64,000 nt of DNA, taken from the NCBI GenBank assembly GCA_036320915.1, contig JAXBDG010000011.1, forward strand, positions 1,324,501 to 1,388,500, written 5' to 3'. Position numbers and translations under genes: made by a program. Source of the DNA: Linnemannia elongata. Its lineage: Eukaryota > Mortierellomycota > Mortierellomycetes > Mortierellales > Mortierellaceae. Of this stretch, positions 45,321-56,082 are shown one piece after another; position 1 is the first letter of the stretch, and each line of letters opens with the position of its first letter. The notes under the pieces are model-generated. The model saw nothing but the letters and a program-made list of their open reading frames with translations, made no database searches and was not told where the DNA came from.

Positions 45321-48300
45321 ACGAAAGGACGAAAGAGAGAAATGAAAAAGAAGTCGAGTGAAAGAAAATGAAACGAAGCTGAAAGAAGGAAAGGACATGG
45401 GCTGAGGGAAGAAACAAGCAAACGGCGAAAGAACGATACATCAAGCAACTCACTCAGCCAATCATTCCACCATTTGGTTTCCCATGCCTTTTTTCTTCTA
45501 ATTGTATTCTTCAATAGGCCGGTATGGACTTTGAGCTCTTCCACTTGCCTCCCACCATCACCCAGTTCGAGCTCTTGTCCAAGGTCCAGGCTTTGAACAA
45601 CGACCCCAAGGTTCACGGAATTCTTGTTCAGCTTCCTCTTCCTGATCACTTGGACGACAGGATCGTTACTGAGGCAATTGACCCCAAGAAGGATGTTGAC
45701 GGGTAAGCACATTGCAGTTACCCCACAAAAACAGGCGATGAATCGCTACTTTTATAGAACCGACCAGTCAGGAACGACGAGGAACCGGAGTGATTAACGA
45801 TTTTAATCCCGCCTTCTTGCAAATAGTTTCCATGCTATCAACATCGGTCACCTCTCCAAGCGTGCTTCTGAGCCGGCTTTCGTCCCCTGCACCCCCAAGG
45901 GAGTAATTGAGCTTATCAAGTCGACTGGCGTCACCATGTCAGGCAAGAAGGCCGTTGTTGTTGGACGCAGTGACATTGTTGTAAGTACTCAACTGCACTA
46001 AATGCGGGCAAAAAGGAATGAAGGGGGCTTCTTTTTTTTCTGCTTTTGTCAAAGCGTGTGTAACTAAAAATACAACACCACATTTTTCAACTTTCCCAGG
46101 GTACCCCCGTCTTCAGCTTGTTGACCAAGAACAACTGCACTGTCACTTTGTGCCACTCCAAGACCACCAACTTGGCGGAGGTTGTCAAGACCGCCGACAT
46201 CCTTGTTGTCGCCATTGGCAGCGCCGAGTTTGTCAAGGGCGATTGGATCAAGGAGGGCGCTGTTGTCATCGATGTCGGCACCAACGCCGTCGAAGGTACA
46301 TTCACACTCATACTTGCTAATTGTAATTCAATGACAGCGCGCAGACATAGGAAAAGGAAAATCTCACACTGGTATTTTCTACTTTTTGTACAGACGCCAC
46401 CAAGAAGTCTGGAATCCGTTGGGTTGGCGATGTCGAGTACAACGCAGCCTCTACCCATGCCTCTCATATTACCCCTGTTCCTGGTGGAGTTGGTCCCATG
46501 ACCGTTGCCATGCTGATGCAGAACACCTACTTGTCCGCTGTCCGTTTCTTCAACGAGTCCCGCCAGCGTGCCATTGTTCCTCTCCCTTTGGAACTCTTGG
46601 AGCCTGTCCCCAGCGATATTGCCATTGCTTTGGCTCAGAAGCCCAAGCCTATCAAATTTATTGCTGAAGAGCTCGGTCTCTTGCCCAACGAGGTATGTTT
46701 TTTTGCTGTCAAACTCTTCCTGCATTTGCAATCTGTCGTCCCCTAGAAAATTGGAATCTGATATATTAACTTCACATGTAAAATAGCTTGAGTTGTACGG
46801 AGAGTACAAGGCCAAGGTCAGCTTGGATATTTTGGAGCGTCTCTCCCACCGTCAGAACGGTCGCTATGTTGTAGTGACAGGAATTACCCCTACTCCCTTG
46901 GGTGAGGGCAAGTCGACTACCACCGTCGGTTTAGTCCAGGCTTTGGGAGCTCACTTGAACAAGATTGCCTTTGGATGTGTGCGTCAGCCTTCCCAAGGAC
47001 CCACTTTTGGAATCAAGGGTGGAGCTGCTGGAGGCGGATACTCTCAGGTCATTCCCATGGATGAGTTCAACTTGCACTTGACTGGAGATATTCACGCTGT
47101 CACTGCCGCTAACAACTTGTTGGCTGCTGCCATTGATGCCCGCATGTTCCATGAGAACACCCAGACCGACAAGGCTCTCTTCAGCCGTCTCTGCCCCACT
47201 AAGAAGGGTAAGCGCACCTTTGCGCCCGTCATGTTGGGCCGTTTGGAGCGCTTGGGCATCAACAAGACTGACCCTGCCGAGTTGACCCCCGAGGAGATCA
47301 CCCGCTTTGCTCGCTTGGATATTGACCCTGCCACCATCACCTGGCAGCGCGTCATGGACACCAACGATCGCTTCTTGCGCAAGATTGAGATCGGACGTAA
47401 TGACACTGAGGCTGGCCACGAGCGCATGACCGGATTCGATATTGCTGTTGCTTCCGAGGTCATGGCCGTCTTGGCCCTCAGTACTGACCTCAAGGACATG
47501 CGTGAGCGGTAAGCGAATTGGTTGCTTCTTTTTTGTTATTTGTTTATTTCAATCACCGAACGTGACTCATGTATGTTGTTGTCCTTCGGAAATCCGAAAC
47601 TAATCCAGTCTGTCGTCCCACATGTTATTAGTTTGGGCAAGATGGTCATTGCCAGTAGCAAGGGTGGCGAGCCAGTCACTGCCGACGATATTGGTATCGG
47701 CGGAGCTTTGACCGTGTTGATGAAGGACGCCATCAAGCCCAACGTCATGCAGACTCTTGAGGGAACCCCCATGTTTGTTCACGCCGGACCCTTTGCTAAC
47801 ATTGCTCACGGAAACTCATCCATTATTGCCGACCGCATTGCCTTGAAGCTTGCTGGTATTGAGGCTGGCGAGGGCGAGGACAAGATGGGATATGTTGTCA
47901 CTGAGGCAGGATTCGGTGCTGATATCGGAATGGAGAAGTTCTTTGACATCAAGTGCCGCACCAGTGGATTGGTTCCTGACTGTGCCGTCTTGGTTGCAAC
48001 TGTCAAGGCCTTGAAGATGCACGGAGGCGGACCTGAGGTGACTCCGGGCAAGCCCCTCCCCGAGGTCTACAACACCGAGAACTTGGAGTTGCTCGAGACT
48101 GGATGCGATAACTTGAGGAAGCACATTGAGAACGCCAAGAAGTTTGGTGTGCCCGTTGTTGTTGCCATCAACCGCTTCACTACTGACTCTGATGCCGAGA
48201 TGGCGTTGATCCGTAAGATTGCATTGGAGGCTGGTGCTGACGATGCAGTTGCGTGCGAGAACTGGGCCAAGGGTGGCTTGGGAGCTGTTGATTTGGGTCA

Positions 48301-48816
48301 GGCTGTTATCCAGTCTTGCAGCAAGCCCACTGCCTTCAAGTACCTCTATGATGTTGGAGCTGACATTGAGTCCAAGATCGAGACCATCGCCAAGGAGATG
48401 TATGGTGCCGACGGCATTGAGCTCTCTGACCTCGCCAAGGAGAAGATTGCCACCTACACCCGTCAGGTACTTTTTTTTGTTTTACTTTGTTTGTAATATT
48501 TGGTGGCAAAGTGAAACCTTAACGCGTTACATCGACGGACGATTGACATATTTTTTATTTTAAATAACAATAGGGATTCGGCAACTTGCCAATTTGCATG
48601 GCCAAGACACACTTGTCGTTGTCACACGACCCCAAGTTGAAGAACCGTCCCACCGGATTCAAGATCCCCATCCGCGATATCCGTGCTTCCGTTGGAGCAG
48701 GGTTCTTGTACCCTCTCTGCGGCGCCATGCAGACCATGCCCGGCCTCCCCACGCGTCCTTGCTTCTACGATGTCGACATTGACTTTAACACTGGCAACGT
48801 CGTCGGTCTCTTCTAA
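44329..48816 (+). CDS. C1-tetrahydrofolate synthase (trifunctional), probable dual cytosolic/mitochondrial
   Basis: Trifunctional enzyme: methylene-THF dehydrogenase, methenyl-THF cyclohydrolase and 10-formyl-THF synthetase, supplying one-carbon units for purines and methionyl-tRNA formylation (yeast ADE3/MIS1). Exons 44329-44918, 45065-45209, 45518-45702, 45827-45980, 46100-46295, 46394-46692, 46787-47508, 47632-48466, 48574-48816. Dehydrogenase marks: [13 protein letters not shown] (catalytic Lys), [24 protein letters not shown]. Synthetase marks: [13 protein letters not shown] (ATP loop), [16 protein letters not shown], ending [10 protein letters not shown]. From ATG 44884 ([12 protein letters not shown]) the protein has 937 residues, the normal cytosolic size. 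The frame stays open to ATG 44329, adding 185 Ser/Arg-rich residues with RSLHTSRS, a mitochondrial presequence type. The first ATG is in weak context (T at -3, T at +4), the second in strong context (A at -3, G at +4). Confidence 0.95.
44884..44886 (+). other. Internal start codon for cytosolic C1-THF synthase
   Basis: AACATGG: A at -3 and G at +4. It begins the conserved [13 protein letters not shown]-terminus; no other ATG in any frame lies between 44331 and here. Confidence 0.7.
45286..45317 (+). repeat. Poly(A) homopolymer in C1-THF synthase intron 2
   Basis: 32 A in the sense strand, in the longest (308-base) intron of this gene. Confidence 0.85.
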
Positions 48817-49460
48817 GCCCTGTTGTCTTCTTTTGAGGGTGAGGATGGTGCCCCTTTCTTCTCTCTCATTGTCATTTATTTCTTTGTTAATATCATCTTT
48901 ACGGAAGGGTTTTTATGTGCACCCTTTCTCCTTTCTTTCTTCGTCTTTTGTCCCTTTGTGTAGATTTTCTGTGAATAAAAACGATAAGCAAGAAACCCCC
49001 CCTCCCCCGATGATGCTGTTGTTGGATTGTTTACGAGGGGGAAATTAGGGAGGAGTCATACTATGGACGAAACCGTTGCAGGGTTGTCTGTGCTCTATGA
49101 CAAGGGGGATGAAACAGGCCCGTCTAATATGTTCCGGCACCACACAGATTTTTTGAAAGTCTCAAAGGCCATTGCGTACTTTTTTTTTTTTATTTGCCAA
49201 AAAGATGGGGCAGGGTGTAGTAATAATAAGGGGGAAGTGTAAAGGTAGTAAAAGAGTAAAATGGTAATATGGTGTTGTTACAATCGTGGAGACCTTTCTC
49301 CTTCAGCATGTGTGTCGCCTGGACAGTTTAGCTGTGAGAAAAAGAGGGAGGGGGGGATCCAGCGCTATTTTTGTGGGGGCGCCTGCCTATGCAAATGCTC
49401 CCGACCTATATGTGGGCTACTGCCTCGAGAAAAACCGTATCTCCATATTATTATTATTTT
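48817..49460. other. Convergent 3' region
   Basis: 644 bases between C1-THF synthase and the small S/T-rich gene. An AATAAA signal (gtgaataaaaacg, about 48970) serves C1-THF synthase. No gene. Confidence 0.6.
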
Positions 49461-49784
49461 TTACAGAGCGTTGAGGACGGCGGGAAGGATGACCATGACG
49501 ACCAACCCAAAAGAAATCTTCTTCTGCAAGCTAGTCGCAGACGAGGGCTTGACAGTGGTCGTTGTCTTGGGAGGAGTAGTGGTCGTTGTAACAGGAGCCC
49601 CAGTGGCGGAGAAGCCAGTGGTGATTGTAGGGTTGACGGTTGGCACGAGAGGGGCGGTTGTGGTGGTTTGGACGCCAAAGGTTGTAGTCTCGGATGGGGT
49701 GGGGTCGAGAGACATGGAGGGCGAGACGTCGGGGCTGGGAGAGACCGAGACGGAAGCTGAGGGAGAGGCTGAGACGGACGACAT
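49461..49784 (-). CDS. Small Ser/Thr-rich tail-anchored or GPI-like protein
   Basis: 107 residues, one exon, unrecognised. The body is Ser/Thr/Pro-rich (SASPSASVSVSPSPDVSPS, TTTTTPPKTTTTVKPSS) like glycosylated wall proteins. It ends in KKISFGLVVMVILPAVLNAL, a single C-terminal hydrophobic segment that fits a tail anchor or a GPI-attachment signal. The ATG start gives no N-terminal signal peptide, so either the protein is inserted post-translationally or an upstream exon is missed. A TATA box sits 118 bases upstream. Confidence in the gene is moderate, in the role low. Confidence 0.6.
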   Translation of the reverse strand: MSSVSASPSASVSVSPSPDVSPSMSLDPTPSETTTFGVQTTTTAPLVPTVNPTITTGFSATGAPVTTTTTPPKTTTTVKPSSATSLQKKISFGLVVMVILPAVLNAL

Positions 49785-51808
49785 TGTTGTAGTGTTTGGT
49801 GTTTGGTTGTTGGTGGTTGTTGAGTGAGATTGCTTGGTTGGTTGGCGAAGTTGAAAGAGTTGAAGAATAAGAAGAAAAAAAAATGGAGGAGGGAGCGAGG
49901 GTTTATATACCTATAAAAAAAAGGAAGGTAGGTATTGTTAGCAATTGTCCCGGGGGAAGACAGAGAAAGAAAAAAAAAAAAAAGGAAGAACAAGTGATAG
50001 GTTAGGATGGTGCAATTGCAGGGTTTCGAGAGGGAGGTGTCTGTATCGCCACCTAGTATTTTTTCTTCGCCCTTCCATTATCGACTATCCATGGTTCATA
50101 GCCCCCTACCTTCCCTCGCTCTCCCCGTCCGTGTCCCCTTTGCAATTAACTAGTGGGTCTTAGTCTCATTTCCATTCTATGCTGTCACATAGAGTAGAGT
50201 ACGATAGTGGGGATAAAGTACTGTACAACACGGTCCAGCCCTGATGCCCCAGGTCAAAAAACGCTCATTCTCCCTCGGGCCAAGGGCTATTTAGTAAAAA
50301 AGGGTCAAGAAGAAAAAGAAAGGAAAAAGGGGAAACAGGGTCCACTGAGTGGGCGAATCTATTGTGAGCTAAAAAAAGATTAATCGGGTAGCGTAGCATA
50401 GACAGAAAGTAGACAAAGAGAAGTGTACATCAAAATGAAGGGTTACAGGGTGTAAACAAAATCCGGCAAACATGGCAGGCAGGAGTAAACGGACATTCGC
50501 AACACCGTGATGGAGAACAAGCAAAGTGGTTCTGTGTGTATGAGATGGTGGTGGTGTGGGTGTGTATATGGGAATTTTTATTTTTTGTTTGGCCATTGTT
50601 CACCTTCCTTGACCCAACAGCCAACAACCAACAACCAAAAAGAGCAAAAGGGTAAACTTGAAGATTATTGCAAAGCGGGACAGTAGACTGAGGAGCGAGG
50701 AAGGGAGCGGGGGCTGCAGCTTCAGGTTTGTTATCTATCTGCCTCGCCCCTTTGGCATCATCGTTTATGCAACTTTTTTTCTTTGTATTGTATTGTATTC
50801 AGGTACTTATTTTCTATTCTTCCCAAAAAAAAAATATTGCCATGGGTCGGTCGGGCCCCCTGTTATTCTTTGGCCAGGAGGAGGAGGACCGTGTGGCTAT
50901 GAAGAACATATCTTGCGTTTTATATTATTTTTCCCTTGCCTTATGCCTGGGTGTTCGTTAGTCAGTCAAGTCAAGTCTGTTCCTGAGCTCGCGATGCAAG
51001 ACAGTCTTGTTTGTTTGTTTCGTTGACAAAGGGACATGCCTGTGTGGGAAAGTGCGACCGTGGGGTTTCGAGTCGATTTTGCCGTGTTTGTTTGTTGTTT
51101 ATGTGCGTGCATGTGCGGCGATGGTCCCTGAAGGAGCCTTAAACCGTTGCAGTCAGTGGACCGTGGGCGGTATCCAACAGTTGAATTGCGTGTGCCCCAT
51201 CCAAGAAAAATACGCTAAAAAGAGTGCTTGGCTGTGGATTGGATTGCCCTGTTGGTCTATTGATATCCATTCCTTTCGCCCCCTTGCTTTGAAGTCGGCC
51301 GACACTAACTGCTAGCTTTATCTAGTGGATGGAAGAATGGAAGTATGGAAGGATGGAAGGATGGCTGTTATGCATGACAAGCGTAAGATACGTACGTGGG
51401 GAAGGAGCGAAGGGTGAGGGGAAAGCTAATGCTATTGTTATTGCTGGTTTTTAGCCGCCTGCGCTTGACTTGGGCTGAGGTTAACAAGGGACAAAGATTG
51501 CGAATGGTTTGGCATGTTCTTTTTCGATCGTTCTCCTTTGTCTATTTTTTCTTCTATGCTCGTCTGACAAGAAGGGCAGGGGCTATGTCTAGCGCGCAGG
51601 ATGAAAGGCACCATCGAGACAGTTGATAAAGGAGGACCCTATTTTTTAGCCTTTCTTTGACTCGACGCGTAAAAATAGGTTGGATGATGACCAGGGATTA
51701 AGCGGGCGGTGACTGTTCCTGAATAAAAAAAGTGCAATTGCACATTTCAACTTAGTTCTGCTTCGTTCATAAGGAGAAGAGCTATTCACAATCACACGAC
51801 ACGCGACG
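49785..51808. other. 2-kb spacer before the AlkB gene
   Basis: Contains the promoter of the small S/T-rich gene, including an A-rich stretch near 49970, and upstream DNA of the AlkB gene. A GGAAT/GGATG short tandem pattern lies near 51330-51365. The open frames, such as 51007-51315, begin with non-ATG codons and match nothing I know. Confidence 0.5.
49902..49909 (-). promoter_or_regulatory. TATA box of the small S/T-rich gene
   Basis: TATATAAA on the minus strand, 118 bases before the ATG at 49784. Confidence 0.55.
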
Positions 51809-52825
51809 ATGAATGATCTCGAGCAAGAGCTCTTTGGGTCCACAGACTCGGACTCTGATTCAGAATTTGGCATGAGCACGCATCAGGCAGTCGACAGCAT
51901 GGATCTCGACGACGACAGTGACGCATTCGACCCCATCTTCCAAAGCATCATGAACAGCCATGAAGAAGAACAAGAACAACAACAAGCACGCCAACACCAC
52001 GATTATCTTTCCTTACAACAACAATCTTCCATCACCCCCAATACTATAATTACAAACGCTCTCATACCCGCTTCAACTACCCCTATCAACAACAGCCCAT
52101 CACATCCGAACCATCTTCCGCACGAACAAGTCGAAGGCCTCTGCTTGCACACCAACGTCCTTTCGGATAAAGACCAAGCCCGACTGATGGCCCAGATCAC
52201 TGAAAAGAACTTTTTCAAGGCCGGACAACAGAACCAAGCCATGTGCTTTGGCCAACGCGACCTTGAATGGCTCAATTGGCTCATCCATGGCCGGTTATTA
52301 TCCGACTCGGAGGATGGGCAGGGGGCAGAAGGGGGCGGTGGAGGGGTAAGAGCAAGGGAAGGAAATAGTGTGTTGTCAGAGCCCTATTGTAGTTCCAGCT
52401 GGACCACAAGACTACCTCTTTTTGACCAGAGTATCATGAATCTATACTATCCTGGTAAAGCAACACCACATTTGATGGCGCCCTGTGTAGAGATGGTATA
52501 TATTTCCCAATTGAATTTATTACGCATTGTTCCCTCACACTGCCTCACTGTACTTTCTGTTCTTTTCTTCAACCCTCCATAGGCAATGGGATAAAGCCAC
52601 ACGTGGATCTTGCACGGTAAAGGTGTCTTTGTTTTCTCAAATTGGTGCTTTTGTGGCAGATGGAACAAGTGCGGCTCGTCTTGCCTTTGTTGGTGCCTTT
52701 GTTGGTGCCTTAGTTGGTGCTCTCGAGGTCAATGCATATAACTAATATCCTCCCTCCCTTCCCTTTTCATCCCCTATGTATGTCGTCGCCACCTCACCCG
52801 ACCCTTGTCCCTCCCTGGCCTTCTT

Positions 52826-52856
<31 letters not shown>

Positions 52857-53241
52857 CAGATTCGAAGATGGGATTATCATCATCTCACTCCTTTCAGCCA
52901 TCAACATGGACTTCTACAAGGCTCTCTCCCCAATGTCTCCCAACGATCCTCCAGAAGGCACCAACCCACCCATACCACCTCCTCTTCCTTCAAAAGAGCG
53001 AGAACCTGATTTCACGGTAAGGTTAGAACCGGGATCGATCCTGACGATCCAAGGCAAGGCCCGATATGAGTGGGAGCATGGGATCCAAGAGACGATGGAG
53101 GATGCTGTTGAAGGTGGTGAGACTATTAAACGCAAGATACGAGTTAGTATCACTTTGAGGAAGATGCGTGGTTCTGCATGGGAAGTTGGTGGACCTGGCG
53201 ATGGAGGCAATGGGACTGTGAATGGTGTTGCTGATAGGTAA
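51809..53241 (+). CDS. AlkB-type 2-oxoglutarate/Fe(II) dioxygenase
   Basis: 353 residues, exons 51809-52454, 52583-52616 (34 nt) and 52860-53241. AlkB enzymes oxidatively demethylate nucleic acids or proteins. The Fe ligands are His222, Asp224 (IKPHVDLARF) and His300 (YEWEHGI); the 2-oxoglutarate-binding arginines are Arg321 and Arg327 (RVSITLRKM), the R-x5-R spacing of the family. LPLFDQSIMNLYYPGNG precedes the motif, as in ALKBH-type proteins. The N-terminal 110 residues are acidic/Gln-rich and disordered. A loop of about 35 residues with Pro-rich PPIPPPLPSKE separates the strands. Exon boundaries were fixed by rebuilding YYPG|NGIKPHVDLAR|FEDG. The last intron has a 29-base T run before its AG. 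The substrate (tRNA, mRNA or protein) cannot be told. Confidence 0.9.
52828..52856 (+). repeat. Poly(T) run = polypyrimidine tract of AlkB intron 2
   Basis: 29 T ending three bases before the acceptor (ttcag) of exon 3. Confidence 0.85.
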
Positions 53242-54368
53242 TAGTATCAGAAAAAGAAATAGAAATAGAAATAGGAAGAAGAGACGTACTGTGCGTCATT
53301 CATAACATAGTAATAACTATTGCTGTATGTGTCGATAATGCAGAGCAGATGTAGAAGGACATGCTTGATGACACCAACCAACATTTTGTTTGCTAGTTCT
53401 GGTGTAGCAGATAGCGATCGACACGACCTCGGTCGGATGCGTGCCTGGTTATTTTTTATCGCCTTTCCGAGTCTTTGCTCTCTCTGGACGTTAATGTTCT
53501 CGTCCTTCCTCTTTTCTCGCACAAGTCGTAGTCGTAGGCACAAGGTTTAACCTAGCACGGTGTCACACATGACGTTCATCTTTTGAATGTAGGGCACGCG
53601 AGGAAGCGAAAGAAATGACAAGAAAAGAACGCGAGCGAAAAAAAAAAAAAAAAAAAAAATAGAAAGAAAAGAGAAGAGCGAGGGAGGGGAAAAGGAGGAA
53701 ATCTCATGAATGAGAGAGCTTTGCACAAGGCAGAAAACGAGAAGGTCGTGTTCTTATCCACACGACAACAAAGATACACCGTACAACACGTTCATGACTC
53801 CCCTTCTCAGCTACTTTGTTTAATCGTTTTCACTTTTTTGCTCTTGTTGAGTGTGGTGAGCCTTTCCGACACTCACTTAACGCCGCGAAAATAAAAAAAA
53901 TAAAAAAGGGACTTGAGTAAAGACGTTCTTTCCCGACACTAACGAGAGCATCCTTGCTAGATGGTCGTCTAGAGAGAATAAGAACAAAAAAAGGAGGGAG
54001 CAAAAAAGAAAAGAAAATACTCCCCTTCCTTCGAAGAAGAACCAAGGGGACAAAAATAATACTCGTCCTGGCTCTCGCGTGTTGCTCGGGCTCTCTTCGC
54101 TCGTATATTTTTTTTTCTTCGAAGGTACGTTTCCATGATGTCTCCGAGTAGCCATTTCTCACTCCTCACTTTCCAAGGAGTCCATTCTCCACCTTCGTAT
54201 TTTTGTCTCCCTTTCTTTTGCGTCGTTCTGTCCTGGTTACATAAAAGGAGAGACCAGAAACGAACCAGCTTTTCCCTCCTTTTTGCATTTCGCCCAACTC
54301 TTACTTACTTACAACCAACCTCATACCACATCCGCACCAGCACCACCTCACAACCTTGAATATCAACC
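53242..54368. other. Spacer with A run
   Basis: 1.1 kb between the AlkB gene and the next coiled-coil gene. It has a 22-base A run (53638-53659) and purine-rich sequence, then a CT-rich promoter from about 54230. No gene. Confidence 0.6.
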
Positions 54369-55853
54369 ATGAATACCTTCGAGCAGCCCATTCCATTCCA
54401 GGTACCAAAGCATTTTCTTCCAGCGCGACAGCATCGTTCCAAAATCAATTTCAATCCTATGTTCTGACCTTTTAATCTTCTGTATTGAACGTTACGTACC
54501 GTAGCCCACACTCCACTGCCCGGCTCCAATCCCTCCTCCACGCAGCTCGAGTACAATCCGGAGCCAGACTTCTCAAATCTCACCCCATTCACCATCTAAG
54601 CCCTTACCCGAACAACCCGCCATTCATGTTTCAGAGTTTGAAGAAGCACCCCACCACCAGTCCCAAAGACCCAACTCCTTCTACGCAGAGGCAGACTTTG
54701 AGGACGCCCCTCCTGCAGCACAAAGTAATACATACGACAATGATGTCGATGTATACGCGGAAATATCTCAGGAACCTGTCCAGAACTATGCAAACGAGGA
54801 ACAGGAGCAATACAACGAAAAACATCAAGAAGAGGATGGCCAACAAGATCACCAGCACCAGCGTGAGAACAGCTATAACACACTCCAACAACAAGCAGAA
54901 CCAGAGTTCTCGGCCGAGGAACTAATTCGCCCTGTGGCTGCACTGATGCAACTTGATCTCGCGGGGGAACTCATTTACTTCAGGGACCGATTTGCGGACC
55001 TCCAGCAAGGTCAGCCCAGTTTCGAACAAGAGCGATCTGCCCTTCTTGAGGTACCTACACAACGTCTCTCCATTATTTCTCTTTGTTCTTTGACATTGAT
55101 GACAAACAATTGCGTGAATATGCGATTGACCTTTCTTTTTTGTGTCACCTTTTCTAGCTTGAGAGATCGACAGAAGCGTTGATGACCTCGCGAAAGGTTC
55201 TGACCGAGAAGCAGCGTCAGCTCCTCCTCCTTCACATCAACGACAGCCGACGGTAAGTTTTTTTCTCTCCCTTTTCCTTCATATTCTTCATCCCCCATTG
55301 ACAATTTGATTCACCCCAAAACACGCGTTCACGACGCGCGTTCTTACTTTCCACGAGATGAAAGTTCTAAACTCCAATCCCTGTTTTTGTCACCCTTCCA
55401 ACAAAAAATCCAATAGACCAAACTTGCAGAATGAGGTGGTCCAATTGACGACAGAATGCAGGGCCATGGAACACCAATGGCGCATCGGGAAAGAAAGCTA
55501 CCACCGCGATTATGTCGTCGCAGCCGCAAAGGCCGCCGCTGCTGCTGCTGCAAAAGCCAACGCTGAGCTAAAAGGTACACATCACTTCTACAGACAATCA
55601 ACTTACTACTCCCTTGTGGTAGGATATCAGTTCCGAATCGATGTCGCCGATGCGCTTTCGAAAGGAGTGTTCCTCTCAACCTATGGCTAATACCTGCATT
55701 CTCTCCGAATCTGTTGATTGTTTTCTTTATTTAGCCCAAACGGAGAAAGATATCGAGGTCTTGAAGGCCCAGATTGCCAACTTGCAGAGACAATTGGATG
55801 CCGTCGCGGCTAGGAGGTCCCAAATGCTGTTTGCTACCCAGGGAGCAGCCTAA
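54369..55853 (+). CDS. Hypothetical acidic coiled-coil protein
   Basis: 316 residues, not recognised. Exons 54369-54401, 54505-55050, 55158-55252, 55417-55574, 55735-55853 (951 nt, all phases continuous). The first exon is only 11 codons (MNTFEQPIPFQ). The N-terminal half is Pro/Gln/Glu-rich and disordered. The C-terminal half is helical: FSAEELIRPVAALMQLDLAGE, IYFRDRFADLQQGQ, LMTSRKVLTEKQRQLLLLHI, an Ala-rich helix (AAAKAAAAAAAKANAEL) and IEVLKAQIANLQRQLDAVAAR. This looks like a structural or scaffold coiled coil. No signal peptide or membrane segment. Confidence 0.75.
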
Positions 55854-56000
55854 TTCGAATAGTATTACTCTTCCCTCACCTCTTCCTTTTTTTTTATTCT
55901 TTTGGCTGGTACCGGGGAATAAAAAACACGCGATGATACTCATCATCGATAACCATCACTTCTTGTTTGTATCCTCATCAACTTCGCTCCCCTGTCAAAG

Positions 56001-56008
56001 TATAAAAT
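56001..56008 (+). promoter_or_regulatory. TATA box of the Gly/Cys secreted gene
   Basis: TATAAAAT, about 80 bases before the ATG at 56083. The overlapping ATG (56007) lies within the box and would be upstream of the transcription start. Confidence 0.6.
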
Positions 56009-56082
56009 GAACCCTCGGCCTCGGCCACCAAAACTTCTTCTATCTCCCAGTCAACCCGTCCAACACACTCACAACACCCACC

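Noticed and set aside
51007..51315. 102-residue Cys-containing plus-strand ORF
   Set aside because: Starts with a non-ATG codon, no homology, no signal peptide.
52455..52582. AlkB exon 1 extending to a stop at 52582
   Set aside because: The donor at 52455 gives YYPG|NGIKPHVD, the conserved motif; read-through destroys it.
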